A DNA stretch of 64,000 nt from G963422445 sp963422445 (GTDB lineage: Bacteria; Pseudomonadota; Alphaproteobacteria; Thalassobaculales; Thalassobaculaceae): the NCBI GenBank assembly GCA_963422445.2, contig OY729512.2, positions 2,108,001 to 2,172,000 on the forward strand, written 5' to 3'. The notes beneath the pieces are model-generated. The model saw nothing but the letters and a program-made list of their open reading frames with translations, searched no databases and had not been told where the DNA came from. Made by a program: the position numbers and the translations under genes. How positions within the stretch are numbered: position 1 is the first letter of the stretch; each line of letters starts with the position of its first letter. Positions 1 to 8,785 of this stretch are shown here, in pieces.

Positions 1-67
1 ACCTGTTGGCAGTCCTTATAACACATGGACGCTTGGGTTGCAGTTTGCTGTCCGCGAAATTCCGGTA

Positions 68-187
68 ACCGCTTATGCACTTGGCTCCGGCTTGATCAAC
101 ATGTTGATCGAAAACCGTCCAAATGGACCGGTAGGAGTCAACTTCTCGCGGCAAACTCCCGCAACCGGAGCTACGTGCATAAGCGGT
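68..187. mobile_element. Internal-deletion derivative of the IS1595-type element (120 bp)
   Basis: Both ends carry the inverted repeat ACCGCTTATGCAC found on the IS1595-type element at 7466-8515. The left part continues with a motif (CATGTTGATCGAA) seen near the right end of that IS. The right part, read in reverse, matches the left end of the IS (GGTTGCGRGAGTTTGCC). It is therefore the IS with nearly all its interior deleted, in inverted orientation. The flanking 8-mers TTCCGGTA (60-67) and TACCGGTA (188-195) differ at one base and look like an aged target duplication. I recognise no gene in 1-67 or 188-331. Confidence 0.8.
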
Positions 188-331
188 TACCGGTATTGTC
201 GCCTGCGTCCGCTGGTTCTCGTTCGTTCTTCTGCGGGCCATGCCCGGTTTGCCGGATCTCTGCCATTGGTCGCCGGACGGATCCAGGATTGAAGCGTTTG
301 TAAATGTGCGGATGACCGTCGGAAAGTTCTC

Positions 332-1594
332 ATGCCCCGCCGTGGCTTGAAATTCGGAATCTTTCTGGTCCCGTTTCATCGCCTTGGCGAAAACCCGACC
401 TATGGCATGGCGCGCGACCTCGAATCGATCTCGTGGCTGGACCATCTCGGCTATGACGAGGCTTGGATCGGCGAACATCATTCCGCGGGCTGGGAAACCA
501 TTGCCGCGCCCGAGATATTCATCGCCGCGGCTGCCGAGCGCACCCGACACATCATACTTGGTTCGGGTGTGACGAGTCTGCTGTACCAAAACCCGTTCAT
601 GGTCGCGCAGCGTTTTGTCCAGCTGGACCACATGACCCGGGGTCGGATCATGCTTGGTTGTGGTCCCGGAGCCATGCCGTCCGATGCCTACATGCTCGGT
701 ATCGATCCGATCACGCAGCGCAATCGGATGGTCGAGTCGCTCGAAGCGATCGTTGCCTTGCTCAAATGCGAAGAACCGGTCAGCCGCAAGACGGGCTGGT
801 TCGAACTCAACAGGGCTCGGCTTCATCTCGCGCCTTACACCGACCCGCGATTTCAGATCGTCGTGGCCAGTACGATCACGCCGTTCGGCATGATGGCGGC
901 CGGCTGACACGGTCTTGGCGTGCTGTCGATTGGCGCCGGCCTGCCTGGCGGACCAGAAGCGCTCGCCGGGCAGTGGAAGATTGCCGAAGAGACCGCAGCC
1001 GAGCATGGCGAGATCATGGACCGTAAGGACTGGCGCGTGGTTGTCGTCGTCCATCTTGCCGAGGACACCGAGCGGGCGTTGCGTGAGGTGCACCAAGGTG
1101 AGCGGGCCGAAACCGTTTCCTATTTCGAGGACACTCTTGGTCGGCCACCAGGCCGTTCGGATGAGCCGCTCCGCGACGGCGTCAGGATGGGCACGAATTT
1201 TGTTGGCACGCCAGAGGTTGCAATCAAGGGAATCGAGCGTTTGCTTGAATTGAGCGGCGACGGTTTCGGCGGCGTGATGTTCCGCGCCCATGAATGGATC
1301 AATCGCGAGCAGGCCCTGCGCAGTTACGAACTGTTCGCGCGTTATGTCATGCCTCATTTCCAGGGATCGCTTGATACGCTCTACGCCTCAAACAGTTTTG
1401 CCCGTGACAATCGGCCCGAAGTTGTCGGTCGCAACGTCGAGGCTGTGCGTCGGGCCTTTACCGATACTGGCTGCGCGGTTCCTGATGCCTGTCGCGAACG
1501 GACGCTCGGTATTCAGGATATGGAGCCCGAGATGGAGTCGGCGGACGCGGTACCGGCCAGGAGAACGCAACAGGAAGGACGACGCACGCAGTGA
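332..1594 (+). pseudogene. LLM-class flavin-dependent monooxygenase (luciferase-like), broken by an in-frame TGA
   Basis: The protein starts MPRRGLKFGIFLVPFH and carries the N-terminal bacterial-luciferase barrel features: the EAWIGEHH motif, then LGSGVTSLLYQNPF and LDHMTRGRIMLGCGPG. These enzymes use FMNH2 and O2 to oxidise substrates such as terpenes or aldehydes. An in-frame TGA at 905-907 interrupts the barrel after ITPFGMMAAG. The same frame continues without loss as HGLGVLSIGAGLPGG and runs to 1592-1594, so one substitution broke an otherwise full-length gene of about 420 codons. The family usually has Lys or Arg at the stop position. A broken GMC oxidoreductase follows with overlapping ends, which suggests a former catabolic pair. 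Confidence 0.85.
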
Positions 1595-1987
1595 TTAAGG
1601 ACTGGCGAACCCTCGACCTACGACTTCATTGTCGTTGGGCGGGCTCGACTAGAGCGGTGATCGCGCATCGCTTGTCCGAAGATTCCAAACATCGTGTCCT
1701 GCTGCTTGAGGCGAGGCCGGCCGGCCATCCCTGGTCGCGGATTCCGGTTGGTTACGTGAGATTGCTGCGTAATCCGGCGACCAACTGGTGTTATGTGTCC
1801 GTACCTGTCGCCGGTGCCGCCGATCGTCGTTTGCCCGTGCCGCGCGGCCGTGACGGTCCGTTGCGGTCACTGATCCCGATGAAGGCGGCATCCTGTACGA
1901 GGCAATCTTCGGGGCTGCGGCCGAAGTCGGCATAGAGCGCGACCCCGATTACAACGGCACCCGTCAGGATGGCATTGTCATGAGCTA

Positions 1988-3165
1988 GTGTCCTGTACGC
2001 AAAGTTCGTATTGTTAAGGGGGTGGTGTCGATTCGGGGGGCATGGTGATGCGCCTTTCGGTGGAGATCAAGCTGAGCGCGGACGAGCGCAACGAGCTTGA
2101 GCGGCTGGCGCGCGGGCGCAAAGTCTGGCGAGGCCTGTCCGATCGGGCGCACATCGTGCTGCTGGCGGCCGAAGGGCTTACCAATGTGCAGATTGGGAGC
2201 GTGCTGGGCGTGACCAGCCAGACCGCCAGGAAGTGGCGCAATCGCTTCGCAGAGCATCGTCTTGACGGGCTTGACGACGAGCCGCGCTCCGGCCGTCCCC
2301 GGCGCATCGATGACGACGCCGTGGCCGAGGTGGTGCGCAAGACGCTTGAGGAGAAGCCTCGTGACGCGACCCAATGGAGCACGCGCTCGATGGCGCAGGC
2401 GACGGGGTATGCGCCGTCGACGGTCAATCGCATCTGGCGAGCCTTTTCCCTTCAGCCGCACAGGAGCGAGACCTTCAAGCTCTCGGCAGACCCCTACTTC
2501 GTGGACAAGACGCGCGACATCGTGGGGCTCTACGTGGACCCGCCGCAGCATGCCATGGTCCTCTGCGTGGACGAGAAATCGCAGGTTCAGGCCCTCGATC
2601 GCACCCAGCCGCTGCTGCCGCTGCGCCCGGGGCAGGTCGAGCGGCGCACTCACGATTACAAGCGCAACGGCACGACCTCGCTCTTCGCAGCCCTTGACGT
2701 CGCCACAGGCAAGGTCATCGGACAGTGCTATCGGCGCCACCGCAGCGTGGAGTTCCGCAAGTTCCTGGATCACGTCGAGGCCAACGTGCCGCCCGACCTC
2801 GAGATCCACATCGTCATGGACAACTACTCGACCCACAAGACGAAGACGATCCGCGACGGGTTCGCCCGGCGACCGCGCTGGCATGTTCACTTCACCCCGA
2901 CCTCTGCCTCGTGGCTCAACCAAGTCGAGCGCTTCTTCGCCGATCTGACAGAGAAGCAGATCCGGCGCGGGGTTCACCGATCGACCGTCGAGCTGGAGCA
3001 GGCGATCACCGGGTACATCGACACCGTCAACGAGGACCCCAAGCCCTTCCGCTGGCACAAGACAGCCGATGAAATCCTGGCGTCCATCAAGCGCTTCTGC
3101 CTCAGGACCCTCGAAACCGCTGCAGCCGCAACATCATAACGGTACGAACTTTGGAATCAGGACAC
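1988..3165 (+). mobile_element. IS630-family element, type A, copy 1 (1178 bp)
   Basis: The ends are GTGTCCTGTACGCAAAGTTC on the left and GAACTTTGGAATCAGGACAC on the right. They are imperfect inverted repeats flanked by duplicated TA (1986-1987 and 3166-3167) within an original CTAG. The element splits the GMC oxidoreductase gene. Because it begins with G and ends with C, a CTAG is rebuilt at both junctions. Three further copies of identical length lie at 15479, 16659 and 44856. Confidence 0.95.
2042..3139 (+). CDS. IS630-family transposase, type A copy 1
   Basis: This 365-residue protein has an N-terminal helix-turn-helix region (LTNVQIGSVLGVTSQTARKW, about residues 46-65) and a C-terminal DDE nuclease domain. 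The catalytic triad is visible as D177 (VLCVDEKS), D260 (HIVMDNYSTH) and E296 (WLNQVERFF). It cuts and joins the IS ends at TA dinucleotides. The frame is open from ATG to TAA, so the element is probably active. It has Gly at 273 and Phe at 284. Confidence 0.95.
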   Translation: MVMRLSVEIKLSADERNELERLARGRKVWRGLSDRAHIVLLAAEGLTNVQIGSVLGVTSQTARKWRNRFAEHRLDGLDDEPRSGRPRRIDDDAVAEVVRKTLEEKPRDATQWSTRSMAQATGYAPSTVNRIWRAFSLQPHRSETFKLSADPYFVDKTRDIVGLYVDPPQHAMVLCVDEKSQVQALDRTQPLLPLRPGQVERRTHDYKRNGTTSLFAALDVATGKVIGQCYRRHRSVEFRKFLDHVEANVPPDLEIHIVMDNYSTHKTKTIRDGFARRPRWHVHFTPTSASWLNQVERFFADLTEKQIRRGVHRSTVELEQAITGYIDTVNEDPKPFRWHKTADEILASIKRFCLRTLETAAAATS

Positions 3166-3474
3166 TAGTTTTAGGTCAGGCTCTCAGACCGAGGCCGGCA
3201 TTCCGGGCGCTGTCCGGTGCATTGTTATCTTGCGCCAATCCGGTCTCGTCGCAATCTGTTCATTGAGACCGGGGCCTTGACCGAGCGTCGCGTGTTCGAC
3301 GGCAAGCGTTGCTCCGGCGTGTCCTATTCCGTGGATGGCTAGCCAAAAGAGGCCCGGACGGCGCGAGACGTCATCGTCAGCTCGGGTACGATCAATTCGC
3401 CGGAGTTGCTGGAACTGTCCGGCATCGGGCGGCCGGATCATTTGCGTGAACTGGGGATTGAGATTCACCACGCC

Positions 3475-4540
3475 CTAGTCGATTGATTTCAATGTTTGGA
3501 CCCCTCTTTTTCTTGCGGCGATGATAGTATCGGGATCGGCGGTCCAGACGAAGGGCTTGGCTTCGGTGGTGTTGTGTTCGTCGATGACGCGGCGGATGGC
3601 ATCCTGGAGTTCGCGTACGGAATGGCAGACGCCGTATTTGAGACGGCGTCGTGTCAGCTTGGCGAAGACGCCTTCGAGCGCGTTCAGCCACGAGCTCGAG
3701 GTGGGGGTGACGTGGAAGGTCCAGCGCGGATGGCGTGCGAGCCAGACCCGGACTTCCTTGTGCTTGTGAGTAGCGTCGTTGTCGAGAATGGCATGGACCG
3801 GGACGCCGGCGGGTATCGTGCGCGCGATGCGGTTGCGGCATCTCGGGAACGCCTGGTGGCGATGCCGACTGGCGTGCTGGCCGATGCCTGTGCCGGCGAG
3901 CACGGTCAGGGCGGCAAACAGCGTCGTCGTGCCGTTGCGCCTGGAATAATGTGTCATGGTGGCGCCGCGGCCTTTCTTCAGCGGCAGGCCGGGCTGTGTG
4001 CGGTCAAGTGCCTGACTGTGCGACGTGTCATCGATCGACAGCACGACCGCGTGAGCCGGCGGCGCAACGGAGAGGCCGACGATGTCGGTCAGCGTCTCGT
4101 CGAAAGCGGGATCGTTCGAAAGCTTGAACTGCCGCCAGCGATATGGCATCAGGCCATGCGCCTGCCAGACCGCCCATACCCTCGAAGCGGCAACCCCCAC
4201 AGCCTTTGCCATCGCCCGCAGCGTCCAGTGGGTCGCCGCGTGAGGCGGCGGGGTGTGGGTCAACTCTACGATCTTCGCCACCAGCTCAGGAGCCAGAGGC
4301 GTCTTGTCCCGCAGAAGTCCGTCCACACCGTCTTCCATAGAAGCGGTCCTGCCAGCGCCAGACACTGTTCTTCGCCTTGCCGGCCTCTCTCATGATGGCC
4401 ATCCTGCCGAGCCCGTCGTCGCTCAGAAGAACGATACGCGCCCGCCAGACGTGCTTCTGCGGGCTCTTCGGGTCCGAGACAACCGTTCCAAGGCGACGCC
4501 GGTCGCCCGAAGTGAGCGTGAATGAAACACCAGGGCGCAT
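3475..4540 (-). CDS. IS630-family transposase, type B copy 1, in two frames
   Basis: The first frame (from MRPGVSFTLTSGDRRRL) gives the DNA-binding part and ends soon after SVWRWQDRF. The second frame, starting at MEDGVDGLLRDKT, carries the DDE domain (VVLSIDD; AILDNDATHKH; SSWLNALEGVF). The switch lies at CGCTTCTATGG, where skipping one T joins the frames. Copy 2 has the same arrangement, so the shift is either programmed +1 frameshifting or an old fixed lesion. The TAG stop is made of the flanking target TA plus the next host base. Several substitutions (for example IDDTSHSQ where relatives have DEKSQIQ) suggest this copy is decaying. Confidence 0.8.
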
Positions 4541-4609
4541 CTTGCAGACCCCCGTGATCGACAAATCAGAAGAACACAATAATGGATATACCTGTAACGA
4601 TCAATCCAA
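3478..4609 (-). mobile_element. IS630-family element, type B, copy 1 (1132 bp)
   Basis: The ends share GATTGAT near each tip (GTCGATTGAT at the left; the right tip, read inward, is TTGGATTGAT). They are flanked by TA at 3476-3477 and 4610-4611 within an original CTAG. It is the second IS in the GMC gene. A second copy of the same element, itself split by another IS, lies at 44522-46852. Confidence 0.9.
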
Positions 4610-5656
4610 TAGCGGGTGTTGGAGAGAACCTTCGGGATCGTCATGCGCCGCGGACCCGGTGGCGGATTGATGCACCGCGTGTGACCTACAATGATCGCGG
4701 CCGGGGGTTGGGCTTGCTGTGGCAGGGTCTTCGCATTCGCCTGACGCGTAAAGGCCTGCTCGGCATTCCGGTTGCGCCGCTGCGGGCTTTCGTGAGGAGC
4801 CGGGAGGGGCCGGACGGTTTGCTTGGATGGGTGCCGTTGCTTTAGGAGCCGGATTGCACGATCTCGAAAATCCTCGGCGTGACCTGTTATGCCTATGCCA
4901 TGCGTCTGGAGAGCACCGGCAGCATTCATATCACCTCGAACGATCCGCGCGTGGCGCCTGCGATCCGGTTCAATTTCCTGTCGAATGCGCAGGACGTTGA
5001 AATCACGCTGGCCACGATCCGGATCGCATGCGCCACAATAACCGCCCCTGCCATGCAACCGTTGCAGGTGATGCAGATTGCGCCTTCCGAGGTTGATGTC
5101 TGCGACGACGACGCCCTGTTGGCTTGGACCAGGGCATTCGGGGAGACGACTTATCATCCGATTGAAACCTGCAAGATGGGGTTGGATCCGATGGCGGTTG
5201 TTGACAACCGCCTCAGAGTCCACGGGCTTCATGGTCTGCGGGTTGCGGACGCCTCGATCATGCCGACCATGACTTCGGGTAATACCAACGCGCCGGCAAT
5301 CATGATCGGCGAGAAGGCTGCGCCGATGGTGCTGGACGGCGCGGTGTGACAGGGTGGCTGATTTTCCGGGGTCGTTCAGACAGGTTTTTCGAGAGGGCTG
5401 TGGCGTCCGGCCCGGCTGCATCGTGGGCCACATCGTTTGGACCACAGCCGCAAAATCGTCGCTGTGGCCTCGGTTCACTGCATTTGAGGCTTGGCCGTCT
5501 CAATTGGGGCGCAGTTCATGGTTGGGGGGCAAGACAAGATCACCGTGTCTGAACGGCTGTTTTCCCAAAATGGTGTAGCGTGCGGGCTTTCGCAATGTCC
5601 GGTAAAACGATATCCAGGTTGGTTGCGAGGTGTGCGCCCGGCAAGGAATCCGGATG

Positions 5657-6496
5657 CTATTGCAGTCGGAAACCCAAGCGATGCAGGACTGTCGAGAGCG
5701 TTTCGCGTCCATTCATTCCTGCCAGCTTGCCCATTCTGCCAAGAACTTTCGTCGTCCAGCTTTGTTCGACCATTTCGTTGCGTCGGCTGAAATCCGTCAT
5801 CAGGTCGTCGTAACGCGCGCGAATGCCTTGTTCTTGCGGACTGCCATAGGTTTCGCGATGCACGACGACACCTTGAGGCAATCGGGGCTTGACCTGATTG
5901 GTCGCCTTGGGTGCGGCATAACCGACACAGAGACCGAACAGGCCAAACACGCCAGCCGGTAATCCAAGCAACTCGGCAACCCGGGCCGGATCATTACGCA
6001 TCGCGCCAATATAGACGGTCGATAACCCGAGAGATTCCGCGGCTGTGACAGCGTTCTGGGCCGCCAGCGCGGCGTCGACCGATGCGACCAGAAATGTCTC
6101 GACGTAAGGTATGGATTCCATCTCGACGCCCTCTTCGGTGCAGAGGCGCTGATTGCGTGAGAGGTCGGTCAACCACACCATGTAGAGCGGGCATTGCCGA
6201 ATATGGTCCTGATTGCCGGCGACTTTCGCAAGTTCGTCCCGGGTATCGGGATTATCGATCACGATCACGGACCAAAGCTGCATGTTGGAGCTGGTCGCAG
6301 CGGACTGAGCCGCCGCGACCAGGGTTTCAAGGGTACCTTCAGGAACCGGATCGGAACGGTAGGAACGGATCGACCTGTGCGATAGCAGCAGTTCGATATG
6401 GTCGTTCCACGGGCCGATATCCGGTCTCGCGTTCATGCCGTAGCGTTGCGCCAGGGCATTGCATCGGGATTCTGGTCGGGATGACGGTTTATTCAT
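5657..6496 (-). CDS. Nitroreductase-family protein (NfsA-like NAD(P)H flavin oxidoreductase)
   Basis: This 279-residue protein contains the FMN-binding nitroreductase fold: HRSIRSYRSDPVPEGTLE near the N terminus, AAAQSAATSSNMQLWSVIVI, then the central ESLGLSTVYIGAMRND segment and a C-terminal FGLCVGYAAP strand. Members reduce nitro compounds, quinones or flavins with NADPH as soluble FMN dimers. I chose the ATG at 6494-6496 (MNKPSSRPESR) because family homology begins only about 35 residues further on; the frame stays open upstream to 6595. The gene is intact and stands alone, facing the GMC remnant. The 5350-5656 stretch between them holds nothing I recognise. Confidence 0.85.
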   Translation of the reverse strand: MNKPSSRPESRCNALAQRYGMNARPDIGPWNDHIELLLSHRSIRSYRSDPVPEGTLETLVAAAQSAATSSNMQLWSVIVIDNPDTRDELAKVAGNQDHIRQCPLYMVWLTDLSRNQRLCTEEGVEMESIPYVETFLVASVDAALAAQNAVTAAESLGLSTVYIGAMRNDPARVAELLGLPAGVFGLFGLCVGYAAPKATNQVKPRLPQGVVVHRETYGSPQEQGIRARYDDLMTDFSRRNEMVEQSWTTKVLGRMGKLAGMNGRETLSTVLHRLGFRLQ

Positions 6497-6599
6497 GGAC
6501 TTGAGGCCGGTAGGAAAAGTCGATGGGCGATCAACTGTTGCGAATAATGGTCCCGTATGATCGATAGTGCTGACCCACGACCATTTTCGCCGCATTCGT

Positions 6600-7457
6600 G
6601 TCCGATTGGCGCGACATCATCATCGCAAGCGTCAGATCGCAAATCGACCAGATCATTATCCCACAATCTTCAATAATCTAACTGCCATCTGACGTAAACG
6701 CAATCTTCTTCGGCGGTTTCGTCTCGTAACGGATGCAAGCGAGGCGGATTCCCTGATCTTCATGAAGCATTGCTGGATCGGTCCCATGGGGCCAACGCAC
6801 AGCAATTGCCTGCGGCCGGTTCCTTATCGGCGGTAGGGTATCGCACATTTCATACGATATCATTGACCGAACGCGTTCAGACGGTTCGGACTTGTTGAAT
6901 GCCGTTCCACAGATAATGTGTCGTTATTGAATTATGCAGACTTATCTTTCCCGTTTTGATCAATATATTTCAGCAAATCCTCAACGGTTTTCGAGCCTTT
7001 ATTCTGTTGATTAATCCGAACTAGTATTCCGATTTTTGAAAACTATATATTGGAACCCCGGATAGTTTGAAAGGATCATTTTCTATCTTTTAATCAATTG
7101 TACGATATGACATAGGTGTTGTTATCTGTTAAAAAATTCAAAGTCTTTCTGCTTTCTCTTGATTCATTTGAATCCGTTGTTCTGTGCTCTGTTGAGCCGA
7201 CTGGAACGACACATATGAATTTTTCGAACCAGTCTCTTTCTTCGCATTGATCGATAGAGGTTTTCGAAACGTAATTCGCTTATACACTCAGCATGATCAA
7301 GTCAAGTCATCGCAAACCAGTACCACTGGCAATTCAAGGCCTTTGATATTGCACGCACCATCATGGATGCAACGTACATGGTTATCTTGGATCATGAATT
7401 CTTACCGCGGTCGACGATGTCAGGCGAATCGCTCCCATCAATATGGCGGTGATTGAA
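6600..7457. other. Gene-free, AT-richer stretch
   Basis: About 860 bases separate the nitroreductase from the IS1595-type element. Base composition is visibly lower in GC than its neighbours, stop codons are frequent in all frames, and no open frame shows a recognisable motif. I see no tRNA fold and no strong terminator. It probably holds the nitroreductase promoter near 6500-6650 and decayed DNA beyond. Confidence 0.5.
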
Positions 7458-7465
7458 TAATTAGC

Positions 7466-8515
7466 ACCGCTTATGCACATAGCTCCGGTTGCGAGAGTTT
7501 GCCACCAGATGTTGAGGTTGAGGTTAGGGCGGAGGAGCGGGTAGAATGCCCCGATACATTCCTGCCGACGGAGCCCCCACATGAAACAGGTCCCCGACAG
7601 CCTCCTCGCTTTCCAGCACATGGTCCCGGACGATGACGCCTGCGCCGCCTGGCTGATCGAAATGCGCTGGCCGGACGGCTTCGTCTGTCCCACGTGCAGC
7701 CATGAAAAGGGATGGGCGCTGCGCAGAAAAGCACACACCTTCGCGTGCACCGGCTGCCGCCGGCAGACCTCGGCGACGGCCGGGACGATCCTGCACGCCA
7801 GCAAGCTGCCGCTCACCGTCTGGTTCCGGGCCGCCGACCTGATGGCGACCCACTCCAACGGCATCTCTGCCCTGCAGCTCCAGAAACAGCTCGCTATCGG
7901 CTCTTATCGCAGCGCCTGGCTGCTCGCCCATAAGCTGCGCGCCAGCATGGTCGAGCCCGAGCGTAACCCGTTGTCGGGCCTGGTGGACATCGACGAGGCC
8001 AGCCGTCCATTCCGGACCAAAGATGATCCTCCCACCGGAGGGCAAGGACGCAGCCACGACGGCAAGATGCTCATCGTCGGCGCCATCGAACTCGGGGACG
8101 GAAACATCCCAGGCCGCCTGCGGCTGGCCGAAATCTCCTCCTACGGCGCCGCCGACCTCGGACACTTCGTCGAAACCGCCGTCGATCCCGACGCCATCGC
8201 GAAAACCGACGGCTGGTCCGGCGACGCTGCGGTCCCCGCCGATCGCCACAATGTCCATGTCGTCGGGAAGACCGCCGCTCACCTCGTCCTGCCGTGGATC
8301 CACCAAGTCTTCTCCAACCTCAAAGGATGGGCGCGAGGCGTCGACCACGGGCTGCGCCGCAAGCATCTGCAAGCCGATCTCGATGAGGTCGTCTTTCGCT
8401 TCAACCGCCGCAAAACCCGCCACGATGCTTTCCGCTCGCTCCTCCGCCTCGCCACCAATGCACAACCCCTTACCTACAGCATGTTGATCGAACCGGAACC
8501 ATCTGCATAAGCGGT
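7466..8515 (+). mobile_element. IS1595-family insertion sequence (1050 bp) with perfect 8-bp target duplication
   Basis: The element is bounded by ACCGCTTATGCAC and TGCATAAGCGGT. The flanking 8-mer TAATTAGC is present at 7458-7465 and again at 8516-8523, which fixes both ends and fits the 8-bp duplications of the IS1595 family. It is the only full-length member in the window. Four short elements (68, 8667, 31723, 58494) carry the same terminal repeat and could be mobilised by its transposase. Confidence 0.95.
7581..8510 (+). CDS. IS1595-family transposase
   Basis: This 309-residue protein has an N-terminal zinc ribbon (CPTC at about 34-37 and CTGC at about 54-57), followed by TAGTILHASKLPLTVWF, which is typical of the family, and then an ISXO2-type nuclease domain (LVDIDEAS as the first acidic region; DGWSG; RHNVHVVGK; FNRRKTRHDAF near the end). 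The frame is intact and ends inside the right terminal repeat. VDIDEASRPF departs from the usual acidic-Tyr-x-Gly-Gly segment, so I cannot tell whether activity is retained. It is the likely helper for the MITEs in this window. Confidence 0.92.
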   Translation: MKQVPDSLLAFQHMVPDDDACAAWLIEMRWPDGFVCPTCSHEKGWALRRKAHTFACTGCRRQTSATAGTILHASKLPLTVWFRAADLMATHSNGISALQLQKQLAIGSYRSAWLLAHKLRASMVEPERNPLSGLVDIDEASRPFRTKDDPPTGGQGRSHDGKMLIVGAIELGDGNIPGRLRLAEISSYGAADLGHFVETAVDPDAIAKTDGWSGDAAVPADRHNVHVVGKTAAHLVLPWIHQVFSNLKGWARGVDHGLRRKHLQADLDEVVFRFNRRKTRHDAFRSLLRLATNAQPLTYSMLIEPEPSA

Positions 8516-8666
8516 TAATTAGCTTAGAATAGTAAACTGAGAAACGCTAAATTACCATGCAATACTGTTCTGATTTTTTCCTTGAGTAATCACCGCCCAG
8601 TATATCGTCCACTGCGGCGAAAGGACTTGACAACTCGGCAGCGAATGCGCGTTTCATTTTTTCCGA

Positions 8667-8777
8667 ACCGCTTATGCACGTGGCTCCGGTTGCACACGAT
8701 GTTGCCCCCAATGTCGACTATTCCCGGCACGCCAAACGCTACATGTACGTTTCACCGGAGCCACGTGAATAAGCGGT
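8667..8777. mobile_element. MITE with IS1595-type ends (111 bp)
   Basis: The inverted repeats ACCGCTTATGCACGTGGC and its near-perfect mate (CCACGTGAATAAGCGGT) bound a core of about 60 bases with no coding capacity. The perfect 8-bp duplication TTTTCCGA occurs at 8659-8666 and 8778-8785. The core is closely similar to those at 31723 and 58494. It is not related to the interior of the IS1595-type element, so this is a separate non-autonomous family. Confidence 0.92.
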
Positions 8778-8785
8778 TTTTCCGA

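Larger units (their letters stand above)
1591..5349 (+). pseudogene. GMC-family oxidoreductase (choline dehydrogenase-like), disrupted by two IS630-type insertions
   Basis: The pieces in order are an N-terminal FAD-binding part (VIAHRLSEDSKHRVLLLEA, then NPATNWCYVSVPV) at 1600-1985, a middle part (RRNLFIETGALTERRVFDG, then INSPELLELSGIGRPDHLRE) at 3210-3475, and a C-terminal part (GVGENLRDRH; VVDNRLRVHGL; ADASIMPTMTSGNTNAPAIM) at 4612-5349. Removing the element at 3478-4609 with one TA copy restores the frame exactly (IEIHHAL joined to AGVGENLRD). Other damage includes a lost base in the FAD glycine motif near 1640, a deletion after PVPRGR near 1850, a TAG inside SVDG*PKEA at 3340, and frame loss near 4830. 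GMC enzymes oxidise alcohols with FAD. The substrate cannot be told. Confidence 0.88.

Noticed and set aside
332..1594. Possible stop-codon readthrough or selenocysteine at the TGA of the luciferase-like gene
   Set aside because: The family has no selenocysteine at that place, no hairpin follows that I can see, and other genes in the window show different stops replacing different residues, which fits decay.
1985..3058. Long minus-strand open frame (about 357 codons) opposite each type A transposase
   Set aside because: It mirrors the real transposase in a GC-rich sequence, appears in every copy because the DNA is the same, and has no domain signal.
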